A DNA stretch of 64,000 nucleotides from Bacillota bacterium (GTDB taxonomy: Bacteria; Bacillota; UBA4882; UBA8346): the NCBI GenBank assembly GCA_023417475.1, contig JAEZFP010000055.1, forward strand, positions 1 to 64,000, written 5' to 3'. Both the position numbers and the translations under genes were made by a program. The notes beneath the pieces were generated by a model that worked only from the letters and a program-made list of their open reading frames with translations, did not search any database and was not told the origin of the DNA. This document shows, piece by piece, positions 26,934 to 35,401 of the stretch. Position 1 is the first letter of the stretch; each line of letters opens with the position of its first letter.

Positions 26934-27731
26934 ATGAACGACGCGATTTTGAAACTGAAAAAACTGGGGCTTTCGTTTTATGAAGCCAAGGCGTTTTTGG
27001 CGCTGTTGCAGAAACATCCGGCCAATGGCTATGAGATCAGCAAATTGGGGAAAATTCCCCCGTCGAAAGTTTATGAAACGTTGCAGGGGATGAAGCACCG
27101 GGGGTTGGTGATCCCTGACGAGCAGACCGACCCGGTGCAATATTATCCGATTCCCTACGAGAAATTGGTCCATCGTTTTAAACAGGATTTTCGGGCGACC
27201 ATTGACGAGCTGGAAGCGGAGTTGCAGCAGATCCAACCGTTGCCCCAGATTGATCTGGCTTGGAACCTGCAAAATTATCAGCAGGTGGTGGCCAAGCTGA
27301 CGGAGCTGATTGATCAGGCGACCGCCACCTTGCTGTTGTCGGTTTGGCCGGCGGAATTGGACTTGCTCCGCGCGGCCGTCGCCCGGGCGGAGGCGCGTGG
27401 GGTCCGGGTGATTGCCGGCGTCTTTGGCTCCCCCGACCTGGCGACCCCGTACCGGATCGATCTGTCGTTATGCGGCGTCAGCTCGCAGCGCCGTTTGAAC
27501 GCTTGCTTGACCGTGGTAGTGGCCGACGAGGCCGAAGTAGTGATCAGCGAGATCCGGGCTGAAGCGACGGTGGGCATCTGGACGCACGCCCCCGGCATCG
27601 TCCTGGTGGCCAAGGAATATATCAAACATGACATCTGGGGCCGGATTCTCATCGAAACCTTGGGCGAAGAACGGTTTGATACGTTGTGCGTTGAAAACGA
27701 GCTGCTCGCGTTGTTGATGCACCGGCGATAA
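26934..27731 (+). CDS. TrmB-family transcriptional regulator
   Basis: A 265-residue protein: N-terminal winged helix (LGLSFYEAKAFLALLQKHPA and IPPSKVYETLQGMKHRGLV) followed by a coiled linker and a C-terminal phospholipase-D-like effector domain (LLLSVWPAELDLL, VRVIAGVFG). Such regulators respond to sugars. AAAGGG lies 9 nt before the ATG. Three small-molecule or transport genes follow closely and are probably co-transcribed. Confidence 0.88.
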   Translation: MNDAILKLKKLGLSFYEAKAFLALLQKHPANGYEISKLGKIPPSKVYETLQGMKHRGLVIPDEQTDPVQYYPIPYEKLVHRFKQDFRATIDELEAELQQIQPLPQIDLAWNLQNYQQVVAKLTELIDQATATLLLSVWPAELDLLRAAVARAEARGVRVIAGVFGSPDLATPYRIDLSLCGVSSQRRLNACLTVVVADEAEVVISEIRAEATVGIWTHAPGIVLVAKEYIKHDIWGRILIETLGEERFDTLCVENELLALLMHRR

Positions 27732-27745
27732 ATAATGAGGAGGGA

Positions 27746-28048
27746 ATGGCAATGAACGATCTGGTAATTACTGCGAAGGAAGTGAAAGGCCACTGTGCGG
27801 CGGGCATTAAAGTCGGGGACCGGATGATCTTGCGCGGCGCCGCCATTGATCTGGCGACGACCGATTGCGTCTGCGGTTTTGCTTTCGCCAATCTGTACCC
27901 GGTCATTTTCGCCGCCCGGTTGGGTCATGATCTGCCGGAGCTGGGTTTGGACCGGCGCGTGGTGCAATGCATTGACCCCGGCCCGCCGTATAGTTCCGGC
28001 GGCACGGTCTTGTTTGAGATTAAAAAGTTGGCTGCGACCGAGGTGTGA
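27746..28048 (+). CDS. TIGR04076-like small protein
   Basis: A 100-residue protein with the family pattern: VGDRMI, a Cys-containing middle (TTDCVCGFAFANLYPVIFAA) and the ending CIDPGPPYSSGGTVLFEIKK. Family members are small, cysteine-bearing and of unknown role. GAGGAGGGA precedes the ATG at 27746; a second ATG lies at 27752. It sits 14 nt after the TrmB gene, and its stop lies within the binding site of the next gene. Confidence 0.7.
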   Translation: MAMNDLVITAKEVKGHCAAGIKVGDRMILRGAAIDLATTDCVCGFAFANLYPVIFAARLGHDLPELGLDRRVVQCIDPGPPYSSGGTVLFEIKKLAATEV

Positions 28049-28049
28049 A

Positions 28050-28943
28050 ATGTTGCAACTGCATAAAGCCCGACAAGGATTGCTCCTGGTCCACCTGGAA
28101 CTGCTGGGGGTGGTCGCTATTTGGGCCGGGACGTTTGTGGCGACCAAATGGGTGCTGCTGGAGATTCCGCCCGCCGCCTCGGCGTTACTGCGCTACGTGA
28201 TCGCTGCGGGGCTGCTTTGGCTGATTTACCGCCGCCGGCGCGAACCGGTGGCGCGCGGCGATTACGGGGCCTTTGGCTTGTTGGGGCTGACCGGAGTAAC
28301 CTTATATTACTTACTGCAGCATTACGGAATCCGCTACACCAACGCCACCGACGCCGCGCTCCTGATCAGTCTGTCGCCGGCGTTTATCGGGGTGATCTCC
28401 TGGTTTTGGACCCGGGAACGGATCAAATCACAGGCCTGGCTCGGCATGGTATTGGCCTTGTCCGGCGCCGCGCTGGTGATCGGCAAGGGCCAAGCGGTCT
28501 GGCAAAATGCCCACCAACGGATCGGCGGCGACCTCTTGATTTTATTGACGGCGGTCGCCTGGGCCGTCTATAGTGTCGGCGGCAAGAAACTGCTGGCGAA
28601 ATACCGGCCGTTGACCTTGATCGCGGTGACGACGGTTATCGGAACGGTGTTGCTGGCGCCGTTCGCCCTCGGAGAGCTTTTTGCAATCAACTACGCCAAG
28701 CTTACCTTGCGCACCTGGCTTTGCCTGCTTTATCTGGGCGGCGCGGCTTCGGTCTACGGTTATCTGGCATGGTATCGCGGGTTGCAACGTCTGCCCGCGC
28801 TCACCGTGGGAAGTTATCTTTATTTCCGGCCGTTACTGACCGGAGTGGTGGCGGCGATCCTCTTGAAGGAACAGGTGGGGTGGGCGGTCGTCTTCGGCGG
28901 CGGGTTGATCATTGCGGGAACCTATTTGACTGCTCAAACGTAG
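28050..28943 (+). CDS. EamA/DMT-family transporter
   Basis: A 297-residue membrane protein with ten helices in two EamA repeats (LLGVVAIWAGTFVATKWVLL opens the first, LLILLTAVAWAVYSVGGKKL the second). DMT proteins export amino acids, nucleosides or other metabolites. The start is ATG 28050 behind GAGGTG of the previous gene's end; the longer frame to 27846 overlaps the previous gene. Substrate unknown. Confidence 0.88.
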   Translation: MLQLHKARQGLLLVHLELLGVVAIWAGTFVATKWVLLEIPPAASALLRYVIAAGLLWLIYRRRREPVARGDYGAFGLLGLTGVTLYYLLQHYGIRYTNATDAALLISLSPAFIGVISWFWTRERIKSQAWLGMVLALSGAALVIGKGQAVWQNAHQRIGGDLLILLTAVAWAVYSVGGKKLLAKYRPLTLIAVTTVIGTVLLAPFALGELFAINYAKLTLRTWLCLLYLGGAASVYGYLAWYRGLQRLPALTVGSYLYFRPLLTGVVAAILLKEQVGWAVVFGGGLIIAGTYLTAQT

Positions 28944-29084
28944 TTCAAACGGATCGAAATACCCGTCAGGAATGAGCATAAATTGTCCGGCCTTGCTTCG
29001 CGCAATCTTCGACCTTGACGGCAGGGATTCCCCGGCCGACTCCGAAATAAATAGCAGAATCTCCGGAGGAGGTACGAACGTCTC

Positions 29085-29903
29085 ATGTCCGAAGTCATCA
29101 CCCACAGTCAAATCATTGCGGAACGCGCCCGGTTAAACCGTTTGAACAACGGCAAACCGATTACGGATGACGCTGGGGCGCGCCAGTTCATTCGCGAGCG
29201 GGGTTTTGTGATGTTGATGCCCTTGGCGGAGTTGCCGTTGCCCAATCTTTCCGACGCCGACGCGGCGGAGCCTTGGGAGGGGTTCCCCATCACCGACCGG
29301 GCTTGGGCCTGGAAGGAAACGTTGCCGGCCCAAAAATTATGCGCTTACACCAAGCTGTTTCAAGGACGGGGCACCTTCATCGACTGGCGCTGTTACCCGG
29401 CGTTTTTGCGGGTTTACGGGCCGGAGGGGGATCCCGATTACGAATACGAAAACGGGCGGATCGAAAAGGTCGACCGCGACCTGTACCGCTTGGTGGAAAC
29501 GGCGGGTCCGGTCGATTCGCGCGAATTATGGCGGATGGCCAAGCCGCTGTTTGGGGAGAAACGCTCCCGTTTTACCGCCAGTCTCGACCGGCTGCAGGCC
29601 AAGTTTTACCTGACCGTGGCCGGCGGTTCGACCGAAGGGTGGTCGTTACACACCTGGGACCTGATCGAACGGCAAGTCCCGGCGGAGTTATTGGTCAAAC
29701 TGCCTGCCATGGCTGAGGCCGGAACGGAGATTCTCCAGCAGACGGTGACGAATTGTTACGCTGTTTCCGAAAAAAAGCTCCGGTCGATCCTACGTTGGAC
29801 GCCGGGGGCGCTTCAGGAGAGCTTAGCAGAGTTGCGGGGCGGCGGGCTGATTGAGGCGGTTCCGGTGGAAGGCGAGAGTGTGCTTTGGTGGAGGGCGTGT
29901 TGA
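29085..29903 (+). CDS. AlkZ-related winged-helix protein
   Basis: A 272-residue cytosolic protein with segments like the AlkZ/YcaQ HTH_42 glycosylase family (FIDWRCYPAFLRVYGPEG, ETAGPVDSRELWRMAKPLFG, SLDRLQAKFYLTVAG). True AlkZ repairs interstrand crosslinks, but this protein is shorter and its catalytic QxQ motif was not found, so a repair role is inferred only from relatedness. A GGAGGAGG-type site precedes the ATG. It ends at a bidirectional terminator. Confidence 0.6.
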   Translation: MSEVITHSQIIAERARLNRLNNGKPITDDAGARQFIRERGFVMLMPLAELPLPNLSDADAAEPWEGFPITDRAWAWKETLPAQKLCAYTKLFQGRGTFIDWRCYPAFLRVYGPEGDPDYEYENGRIEKVDRDLYRLVETAGPVDSRELWRMAKPLFGEKRSRFTASLDRLQAKFYLTVAGGSTEGWSLHTWDLIERQVPAELLVKLPAMAEAGTEILQQTVTNCYAVSEKKLRSILRWTPGALQESLAELRGGGLIEAVPVEGESVLWWRAC

Positions 29904-29905
29904 CA

Positions 29906-29945
29906 AAACAGCCTGCTTCGAACGTCGAAGCAGGCTGTTTATTTT
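29906..29945. terminator. Bidirectional terminator
   Basis: A perfect 16-bp stem, AAACAGCCTGCTTCGA with loop ACG, lies between convergent genes and is followed by ATTTTTATT. Confidence 0.93.
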
Positions 29946-29951
29946 TATTCG

Positions 29952-30953
29952 TTATTCCACCCGGTTCACAAAATACTGCCGGCTTTCCTCCCGGGGCAGC
30001 GGTTGGACCGTCAGTTCCAACTGCTCCTGGGAGCTGGTCGCCTTGACCGTGACGGCGGTCTCGGTCGGGGCGTTGGAGTAGCCGGCGGTGATCGCCGCGG
30101 CCAGCTTTAGGGTTTCCGCAGCTTTCGGCCCGCGGTAGAGCGTGATCGGACCGGCGTAATCCGGTGCTTCCAGTACAAGATCACCGGATTGCGCCAGCCG
30201 TTCCAGCTGGTCGTTTTCGGCAGCATCCTTGCCGATGATGATTTTGACCTGATCGGAAAGGCGGAGGTGGCGGCCGAAACGCAACAGGTTGATCGCGGCC
30301 GGCTCCAAACGGCCGTCATGTTCCAGCAGATCCTTGATTTTCTGGGCATACTCCTCGTAAGTCAACAAACAGCCGCCGGAAGGGCAGGGATAATCCAAAC
30401 CGTAATCCTCGGCCAGATCCATCTGCTGCCGCCGGCCCCGGCCTTTGATATCCAGCAGTTTTTCCCGGTCGATCCACCCCTTTTCCTCTGGGATAGTCGG
30501 GCGGAGGTGTTTGGCGCAGAGCGGCCGGAGAATCAGGCCCCGGAGGTCGGCGTCACGTTCGACAATATCCATGGCGTCGCGCCGTTGCGAGTTGGGGCGT
30601 TGGTCGAGCACTTCGCCGGTGATTAAAAAGGAGGCGCCGATCTCGTCCATCTTCCGTTTGGCCATCTTAAACTTGAGAATCCGGCAATCCAGGCAGGGGT
30701 TCATCCGCTTGCCGTACCCATGGGGCGGGTTCTCGACGATCCGTAAATATTCTTCGCCGCAAGGCTGATAATGCAACTTGATCCCCAATTGTTCCGCGGC
30801 GGCGCCGGCGGCGCTACAGCCGCTGCCCGCGCCGCTACACCGGCAGAACGGGCTGGTGAAGTTGATCGCTTCGACCGCGATCCCGGCTTCCTGAACGATC
30901 TTTACCGCCAGAATACTATCTAAACCGCCCGATAATAAGGCTAATGCTTTCAT
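29952..30953 (-). CDS. PP-loop adenylating protein, tRNA-thiolation-like (MnmA/ThiI-related)
   Basis: A 333-residue protein. The N-terminal PP-loop ATP pyrophosphatase has LLSGGLDSILA; Cys residues lie in CRCSGAGSGC, MNPCLDCRILK and PCPSGGCLLT. Residues about 100-200 resemble the adenylation domain of 2-thiouridine synthases. It probably activates a substrate carbonyl for sulfur transfer, perhaps in tRNA, but the RNA-binding C-terminus of MnmA is replaced by an unfamiliar 100-residue domain. GGAGG lies before ATG 30953; the frame extends to 30998 without a site. Confidence 0.75.
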   Translation of the reverse strand: MKALALLSGGLDSILAVKIVQEAGIAVEAINFTSPFCRCSGAGSGCSAAGAAAEQLGIKLHYQPCGEEYLRIVENPPHGYGKRMNPCLDCRILKFKMAKRKMDEIGASFLITGEVLDQRPNSQRRDAMDIVERDADLRGLILRPLCAKHLRPTIPEEKGWIDREKLLDIKGRGRRQQMDLAEDYGLDYPCPSGGCLLTYEEYAQKIKDLLEHDGRLEPAAINLLRFGRHLRLSDQVKIIIGKDAAENDQLERLAQSGDLVLEAPDYAGPITLYRGPKAAETLKLAAAITAGYSNAPTETAVTVKATSSQEQLELTVQPLPREESRQYFVNRVE

Positions 30954-31434
30954 TTTAATCCTCCAAAATAGCTGCCGCGCCAAATCGTTGGAAACCACTT
31001 CGGCGCGACATGATTTCCGCCGTCATCCGTTAAAATCACCCAGCGATTTCAACATTAATGGCGTCATGGTAAAAATCCGATCCAAATTCAAAATAATCGA
31101 CCAACGTTCAAAATAATTGAACATTCGACAGACATTATGAGTTTATTATAGGGAATCAGTTTTGTCAATTCATTGAACCGTCTCAACACTTGGCAATTCT
31201 AGGAGGTGTTTTGGAACGAATCACGAATACAAGAAAAATTGCAGACCGCTGAATTAAGCTTGAAATATTGAATGGATAGATTTTCCGGATCGGCAGATAG
31301 TATGATAGCCATCCATTGCTATTTGTGGCGTTTCCCGATTTGTTGCACCCAGGCGTGAGTAGAAATGCTTACGTAATTGGTTTTCCAATCCATACTTAAA
31401 CTGACGGAGTCAAGCGATTAAGGAGGCTTGCTTT
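30954..31434. other. Intergenic region with no recognised gene
   Basis: Contains an imperfect direct repeat (TTCAAAATAATCGACCAACG, then TTCAAAATAATTGAACAT, about 31088-31126) of unknown role and the AGGAGG of the next gene. No RNA gene or terminator recognised. Confidence 0.5.
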
Positions 31435-32595
31435 TTGAAGATCGGAATCTATACCAATTGTTACCGGCCGCTGATCAACGGAGTGGTGGGAGCGGTTTCG
31501 CTGCTCCGGAAAGGCTTCCGGGAAGCCGGCCACGAGGTTTATATTTTTACCCCGTCCTATGAAGATTTTGTTGATGACGAGGAAGGCGTCTTTCGTTATC
31601 CCGCCGTCGATCTGACCACCAAAGTGAAATACCCGGTGGCGATTCCGTTTTCGCCACGGATCAACCGGGAGTTGCAAAACTTGCAACTTGATATCATCCA
31701 CAGCCATCACCCGTTCGTCCTGGGACCGTTGGGATTGCGGACCGCCCGCGTCAAACGGATTCCGGCCGTGTATACCTTTCATACTCAATACGACCAGTAC
31801 ACCCATTACGTCCCGCTGCCGTCGGGGTTGGTCCGTTGGACCGCCAAACGCCAGGTCCGGCGTTTCGCCGCGCAGGTGGACGGCATTACCACGCCGGCCG
31901 AGTCGGCCCGCCGGATCCTGGTGGAATATGGCGTGACCCGTCCGATTCAAGTGATCCCCAACCCGACCGACCTTTCCAAATTTGCCGCCGGCGACGGCCG
32001 GGCCATCCGCGAACAATACGGTTTGGGCAAAGAACGGTTGTTGATCAATATCGGCCGGATCGCCCCGGAGAAAAATTTAGGGTTGCTGTTGGAGTCCTTC
32101 CGGATCATGTTGGAGCAGGCGCCGGAGGCTTCCCTGCGGTTGATGATCGTCGGCGCCGGTCCGGCTTTGCCGGGTCTGATCCAACGGGCCCAACAAATCG
32201 GCCTGGGCGAACGGGTGATCTTTACCGGAATGGTCGACCCCGACGTTATCCCCAATTATTTGGCGGCCGCCGATCTGTTTGTCATGACCTCGACCTCGGA
32301 AGTCAAGCCGTTGTCGCAATTGGAGGCGTTGGCCGCCGGCGTGCCGATCGTCGCCGTGGCCGCCGCCGGCGCCAATGATACCATCCAGCACGATCAGAAC
32401 GGGCTGCTCGTCCCGGAGCAGGCGGCGCCGTTTGCCGCGGCGGTGGTCAGCCTGCTCGCCAATGAACTCAAACATCACGCGTTCCGGAAAGCGGCGCTAC
32501 AAACCGCCGCCGAATATGCCTATCCCCGAATCGCCGGAGCATACCTGGCCTTATTTGACCGGTTGATTCGCGAACAGAGGGGTGTTGCCAAATGA
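31435..32595 (+). CDS. Glycosyltransferase family 4, diacylglycerol glucosyltransferase-like
   Basis: A 386-residue GT-B enzyme: KIGIYTNCYRPLINGVVGAV at the N-terminus, DIIHSHHPFVLGPLGLR, VYTFHTQYDQYTHYVP, then the donor half (INIGRIAPEKNLGLLLESF, MTSTSEVKPLSQLEALAAG). The HTQYD/HSHHPF pattern is that of UDP-glucose diacylglycerol glucosyltransferases, which make membrane glycolipids. Start TTG 31435 is 8 nt after AGGAGG. It overlaps the next gene by 4 nt. Confidence 0.85.
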   Translation: MKIGIYTNCYRPLINGVVGAVSLLRKGFREAGHEVYIFTPSYEDFVDDEEGVFRYPAVDLTTKVKYPVAIPFSPRINRELQNLQLDIIHSHHPFVLGPLGLRTARVKRIPAVYTFHTQYDQYTHYVPLPSGLVRWTAKRQVRRFAAQVDGITTPAESARRILVEYGVTRPIQVIPNPTDLSKFAAGDGRAIREQYGLGKERLLINIGRIAPEKNLGLLLESFRIMLEQAPEASLRLMIVGAGPALPGLIQRAQQIGLGERVIFTGMVDPDVIPNYLAAADLFVMTSTSEVKPLSQLEALAAGVPIVAVAAAGANDTIQHDQNGLLVPEQAAPFAAAVVSLLANELKHHAFRKAALQTAAEYAYPRIAGAYLALFDRLIREQRGVAK

Positions 32596-33080
32596 GGCCT
32601 ACCAAAGAGGAGTATTATCTGGACATCGCCACCCAAGTCGCCGAACGCGGGACCTGCCTGCGGCGCAAGTTTGGGGCGGTGATCGTCAACAACGACCAGA
32701 TCATCAGCACCGGATATGTCGGCGCGCCGCGCGGTACCAAAAACTGTTGCGACCTGGGACGGTGTCCCCGGGAAACGGCCGGCATTCCGGCCGGCGAACG
32801 TTATGAGTTATGCCGTTCGGTCCACGCCGAAGCCAACGCCATCATTCACGCCGACCGGATTAACATGATCGGTTCTATTCTGTACCTGGCTTGTGTGGAC
32901 GCAAAGACCGGCCTGTTTAGCCCCGGAACCAAACCGTGCCGGATGTGTACCCGGCTCATCATCAACGCCGGAATTGAGAAGGTGATCGTCCGGGAAGAGC
33001 CGGGCCGTTATACCGAATATCTGGTCGCCAACTGGATTTGGGAAGAAAATATCAATCTGAACGAAGCCAAGGGCTATTAA
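32592..33080 (+). CDS. dCMP deaminase
   Basis: A 162-residue zinc deaminase converting dCMP to dUMP for thymidylate synthesis. Zinc and proton-transfer motifs are SVHAEANAI and PCRMCTRLI; extra Cys and His residues in NCCDLGRCPRE bind a second zinc as in family members. Its ATG overlaps the glycosyltransferase stop (ATGA). Confidence 0.92.
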   Translation: MRPTKEEYYLDIATQVAERGTCLRRKFGAVIVNNDQIISTGYVGAPRGTKNCCDLGRCPRETAGIPAGERYELCRSVHAEANAIIHADRINMIGSILYLACVDAKTGLFSPGTKPCRMCTRLIINAGIEKVIVREEPGRYTEYLVANWIWEENINLNEAKGY

Positions 33081-33203
33081 TTTTCATTTTGCTTAGGTAT
33101 TCTGTATTCATGAAGGCGGTAGCAGGATTTTCGGTTTGGGAATCCGAATGGAATCATTGAATAGACAGCCTGCAATTTTCATATTTGGAAGGAGAGAATC
33201 AGT

Positions 33204-34280
33204 TTGGCCTACACGATTACTTTAATTCCCGGTGACGGTACCGGTCCGGAATTAGCGGCCGCGGCGCGCCGGGTAATTGACGCTACGGGCGTCAAAATTG
33301 ATTGGGAAGTTCATGACGCCGGCGTCGACGTGATGGAGAAATACGGTACGCCCTTGCCGGAGCCGGTATTGGAGTCGATCCGCCGCAACAAGATTGCCTT
33401 GAAAGGGCCGATCACCACGCCGATCGGTACCGGTTTTCGCAGTGTCAACGTGGCATTACGCCATGCTCTAGAGCTTTATGCCTGTGTCCGTCCGTGCAAA
33501 TCCTATCCGGGCGTCCGTTCCCGTTACCAGGATATCGACTTGGTTTTGGTCCGTGAGAATAGCGAGGATTTATATGCCGGAATCGAATTTGACCTGGGAA
33601 CTCCCGAAGCGCAACAGATCATCGCCATGGGCAATGGAAAAATCCGTGAAGACGCCGCCATCTCCGTTAAACCGCTTTCGGTCAGCGGCTGCCGCCGGAT
33701 TATTCAATACGCCTTTGATTATGCGGTTAAAAACGGTCGCCAAAAGGTGACCGCCGTTGCCAAAGCCAATATTATGAAGTTCACCGACGGCTTATTTTAC
33801 CGGGTCGGCCGGGAAGTCGCCAAGGAATATGAAGGAAAAATCGCCTACGAGGAAGTCCTGGTCGACGCAATGTGCATGCAATTGGTGCAACGGCCCGAAG
33901 CGTTCGACGTTTTGGTGCTGCCTAATCTCTACGGCGATATTCTCTCCGATCTCTGCGCCGGTTTGGTCGGCGGTTTGGGCGTCGCCCCGGGCGCCAATAT
34001 CGGCGACGGAGTCGCGCTGTTTGAACCGACCCATGGCTCGGCGCCGAAATACAAAGGAATGAATAAGGTCAATCCGACCGCCTTGATCCTTTCCGGAATG
34101 CTGATGCTGCGCCATATCGGCGAACCAGCCGCGGCCGATCAGTTGGAGAAAGCGGTGGCCGCAGTCATTAACGAAAACCAAGCGGTGACTTATGATATGA
34201 AAGCGGACCGCGCTGATCCGACCGCCGTGGGCACCAGCCAAATGGCGGACGCGATCATCGAAAAGCTGAATACGCTGTAA
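33204..34280 (+). CDS. NAD-dependent isocitrate/isopropylmalate dehydrogenase family
   Basis: A 358-residue beta-decarboxylating dehydrogenase. LIPGDGTGPE opens the chain; SVNVALRHALELYACVRPC is the substrate loop in its isocitrate form, VRENSEDLYAGIE follows, and DVLVLPNLYGDILSD plus EPTHGSAPKYKG give metal and NAD sites. Isocitrate is more likely than isopropylmalate because of the loop and the lack of leucine genes nearby. Start TTG 33204 follows GGAGAG. Confidence 0.9.
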   Translation: MAYTITLIPGDGTGPELAAAARRVIDATGVKIDWEVHDAGVDVMEKYGTPLPEPVLESIRRNKIALKGPITTPIGTGFRSVNVALRHALELYACVRPCKSYPGVRSRYQDIDLVLVRENSEDLYAGIEFDLGTPEAQQIIAMGNGKIREDAAISVKPLSVSGCRRIIQYAFDYAVKNGRQKVTAVAKANIMKFTDGLFYRVGREVAKEYEGKIAYEEVLVDAMCMQLVQRPEAFDVLVLPNLYGDILSDLCAGLVGGLGVAPGANIGDGVALFEPTHGSAPKYKGMNKVNPTALILSGMLMLRHIGEPAAADQLEKAVAAVINENQAVTYDMKADRADPTAVGTSQMADAIIEKLNTL

Positions 34281-34305
34281 TCAATGACAAAGGTTCCCCG
34301 ATGCG

Positions 34306-34339
34306 AAAGCTTCCTCCCCACGCGGAGGAAGCTTTTTAA
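34306..34339 (+). terminator. Terminator of the dehydrogenase gene
   Basis: AAAGCTTCCTCC pairs with GGAGGAAGCTTT around CCACGC, then a short T run. Confidence 0.88.
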
Positions 34340-34456
34340 GCGTTTGCGAGCTGATTACTATTTTGGGTTGGTTTTTGGGGAAATCCCGGCAATACTAACC
34401 TGGGGACTTCGCCTGGCGGGCGATGGCCCGGATTCGGCAACGAAGGGGTTTTTACG

Positions 34457-35233
34457 GTGCGGTTCGGTCGTGAACTTTGGGAGCGGTTCAACCAAATACT
34501 GGATCAGAAGTATTGCAAAGCGGGGATTGTCGGAGTCGCGGCGCTGCTGGTGTTGGTGGTGGCGTTGGAATTCGGTTTGAATCTATGGGTCCGGTCCGCG
34601 TTGCGCACCAGTTTAATTGATCTGGAGACCAATTCGCAGATCGACGCCGATCTCAGTTGGTTCACTTTCGGGGACCTGGCCCAAGGGCGGGTGCGTTTCG
34701 CGAAGGTTCGTTGCACCAACTGCAAAATTAGTGATTTGAGTTTAGCCAATCTGGACATCGCCAGTCAGGGGTTTCGTTTTGACCTGCCGTTGCTGTTGCG
34801 CCGGCGGGCGCTTCGTTTTCTGGAGCTCCGCCCAACGATAGTGAAGGCAAGTTTGACCGATAAAGCGTTGAGCAATTATTTGCGCTTGAAATACCCCGAA
34901 TATAATCTGGACATTAATATCCTCCCCGACCGGGTGCGGTTAACCGGCGTCGCCGCGGTGTTTGGCAACACCGTTCCCCTCCTGCTTGAGGGGAACGTCG
35001 CGCCGGTCGGAACCAAAAGTATCCGGTTTTATCCGGAGAAGTTATTGGTCTCCGGCCGGTCGATGGGAAGCACTGTTTTGAAGTATCTTGGGGAGCAGGT
35101 GCCGTTGGAGTTTCCGTTGTTGGCCCAATTACCGTTGCGGTTGAGCAGTTTGCGCTTGAAGCCGGGCGGGTTGGAGCTTTCTTGGCGGGATCTGCCACTG
35201 GCGGCAGGGACTGAAGCGTTGATCGCGAATTAA
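34457..35233 (+). CDS. Membrane-anchored LmeA-like (DUF2993) lipid-binding protein
   Basis: A 258-residue protein: one N-terminal membrane helix (GIVGVAALLVLVVALEFGL), then a beta-rich outside domain with repeated DLPLLLRRR-, LSDL- and LEL-type strands (residues 55-250) as in LmeA/DUF2993 proteins, which bind phospholipids. GTG 34457 is the only plausible start. The role in the envelope is inferred. It lies just upstream of lpxB, but a dispersed repeat separates the two. Confidence 0.6.
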   Translation: MRFGRELWERFNQILDQKYCKAGIVGVAALLVLVVALEFGLNLWVRSALRTSLIDLETNSQIDADLSWFTFGDLAQGRVRFAKVRCTNCKISDLSLANLDIASQGFRFDLPLLLRRRALRFLELRPTIVKASLTDKALSNYLRLKYPEYNLDINILPDRVRLTGVAAVFGNTVPLLLEGNVAPVGTKSIRFYPEKLLVSGRSMGSTVLKYLGEQVPLEFPLLAQLPLRLSSLRLKPGGLELSWRDLPLAAGTEALIAN

Positions 35234-35258
35234 TGACAAAGAGTAAATATTATGTCTA

Positions 35259-35341
35259 AGGAAGCGCTGATTTAATCAAAATTTTGCTGGAAAACACTAT
35301 TGCCTAATTATGCTATCAGGTAAATTAATCAGTGTTTCCCT
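35259..35341 (+). repeat. Dispersed MITE-like repeat, copy 1
   Basis: 83 bp with imperfect inverted ends (AGGAAGCGCTGATTTAAT and ATTAATCAGTGTTTCCCT). It shares its ends and the block CTAATTATGCTATCAGG with 53613-53713, and lies between two plus-strand genes. Confidence 0.8.
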
Positions 35342-35401
35342 AACTCCGTAACGGAGCGGATATTCATTGAAGCTACGGAATGCCTTTTGAAGGAGCGCAT
35401 T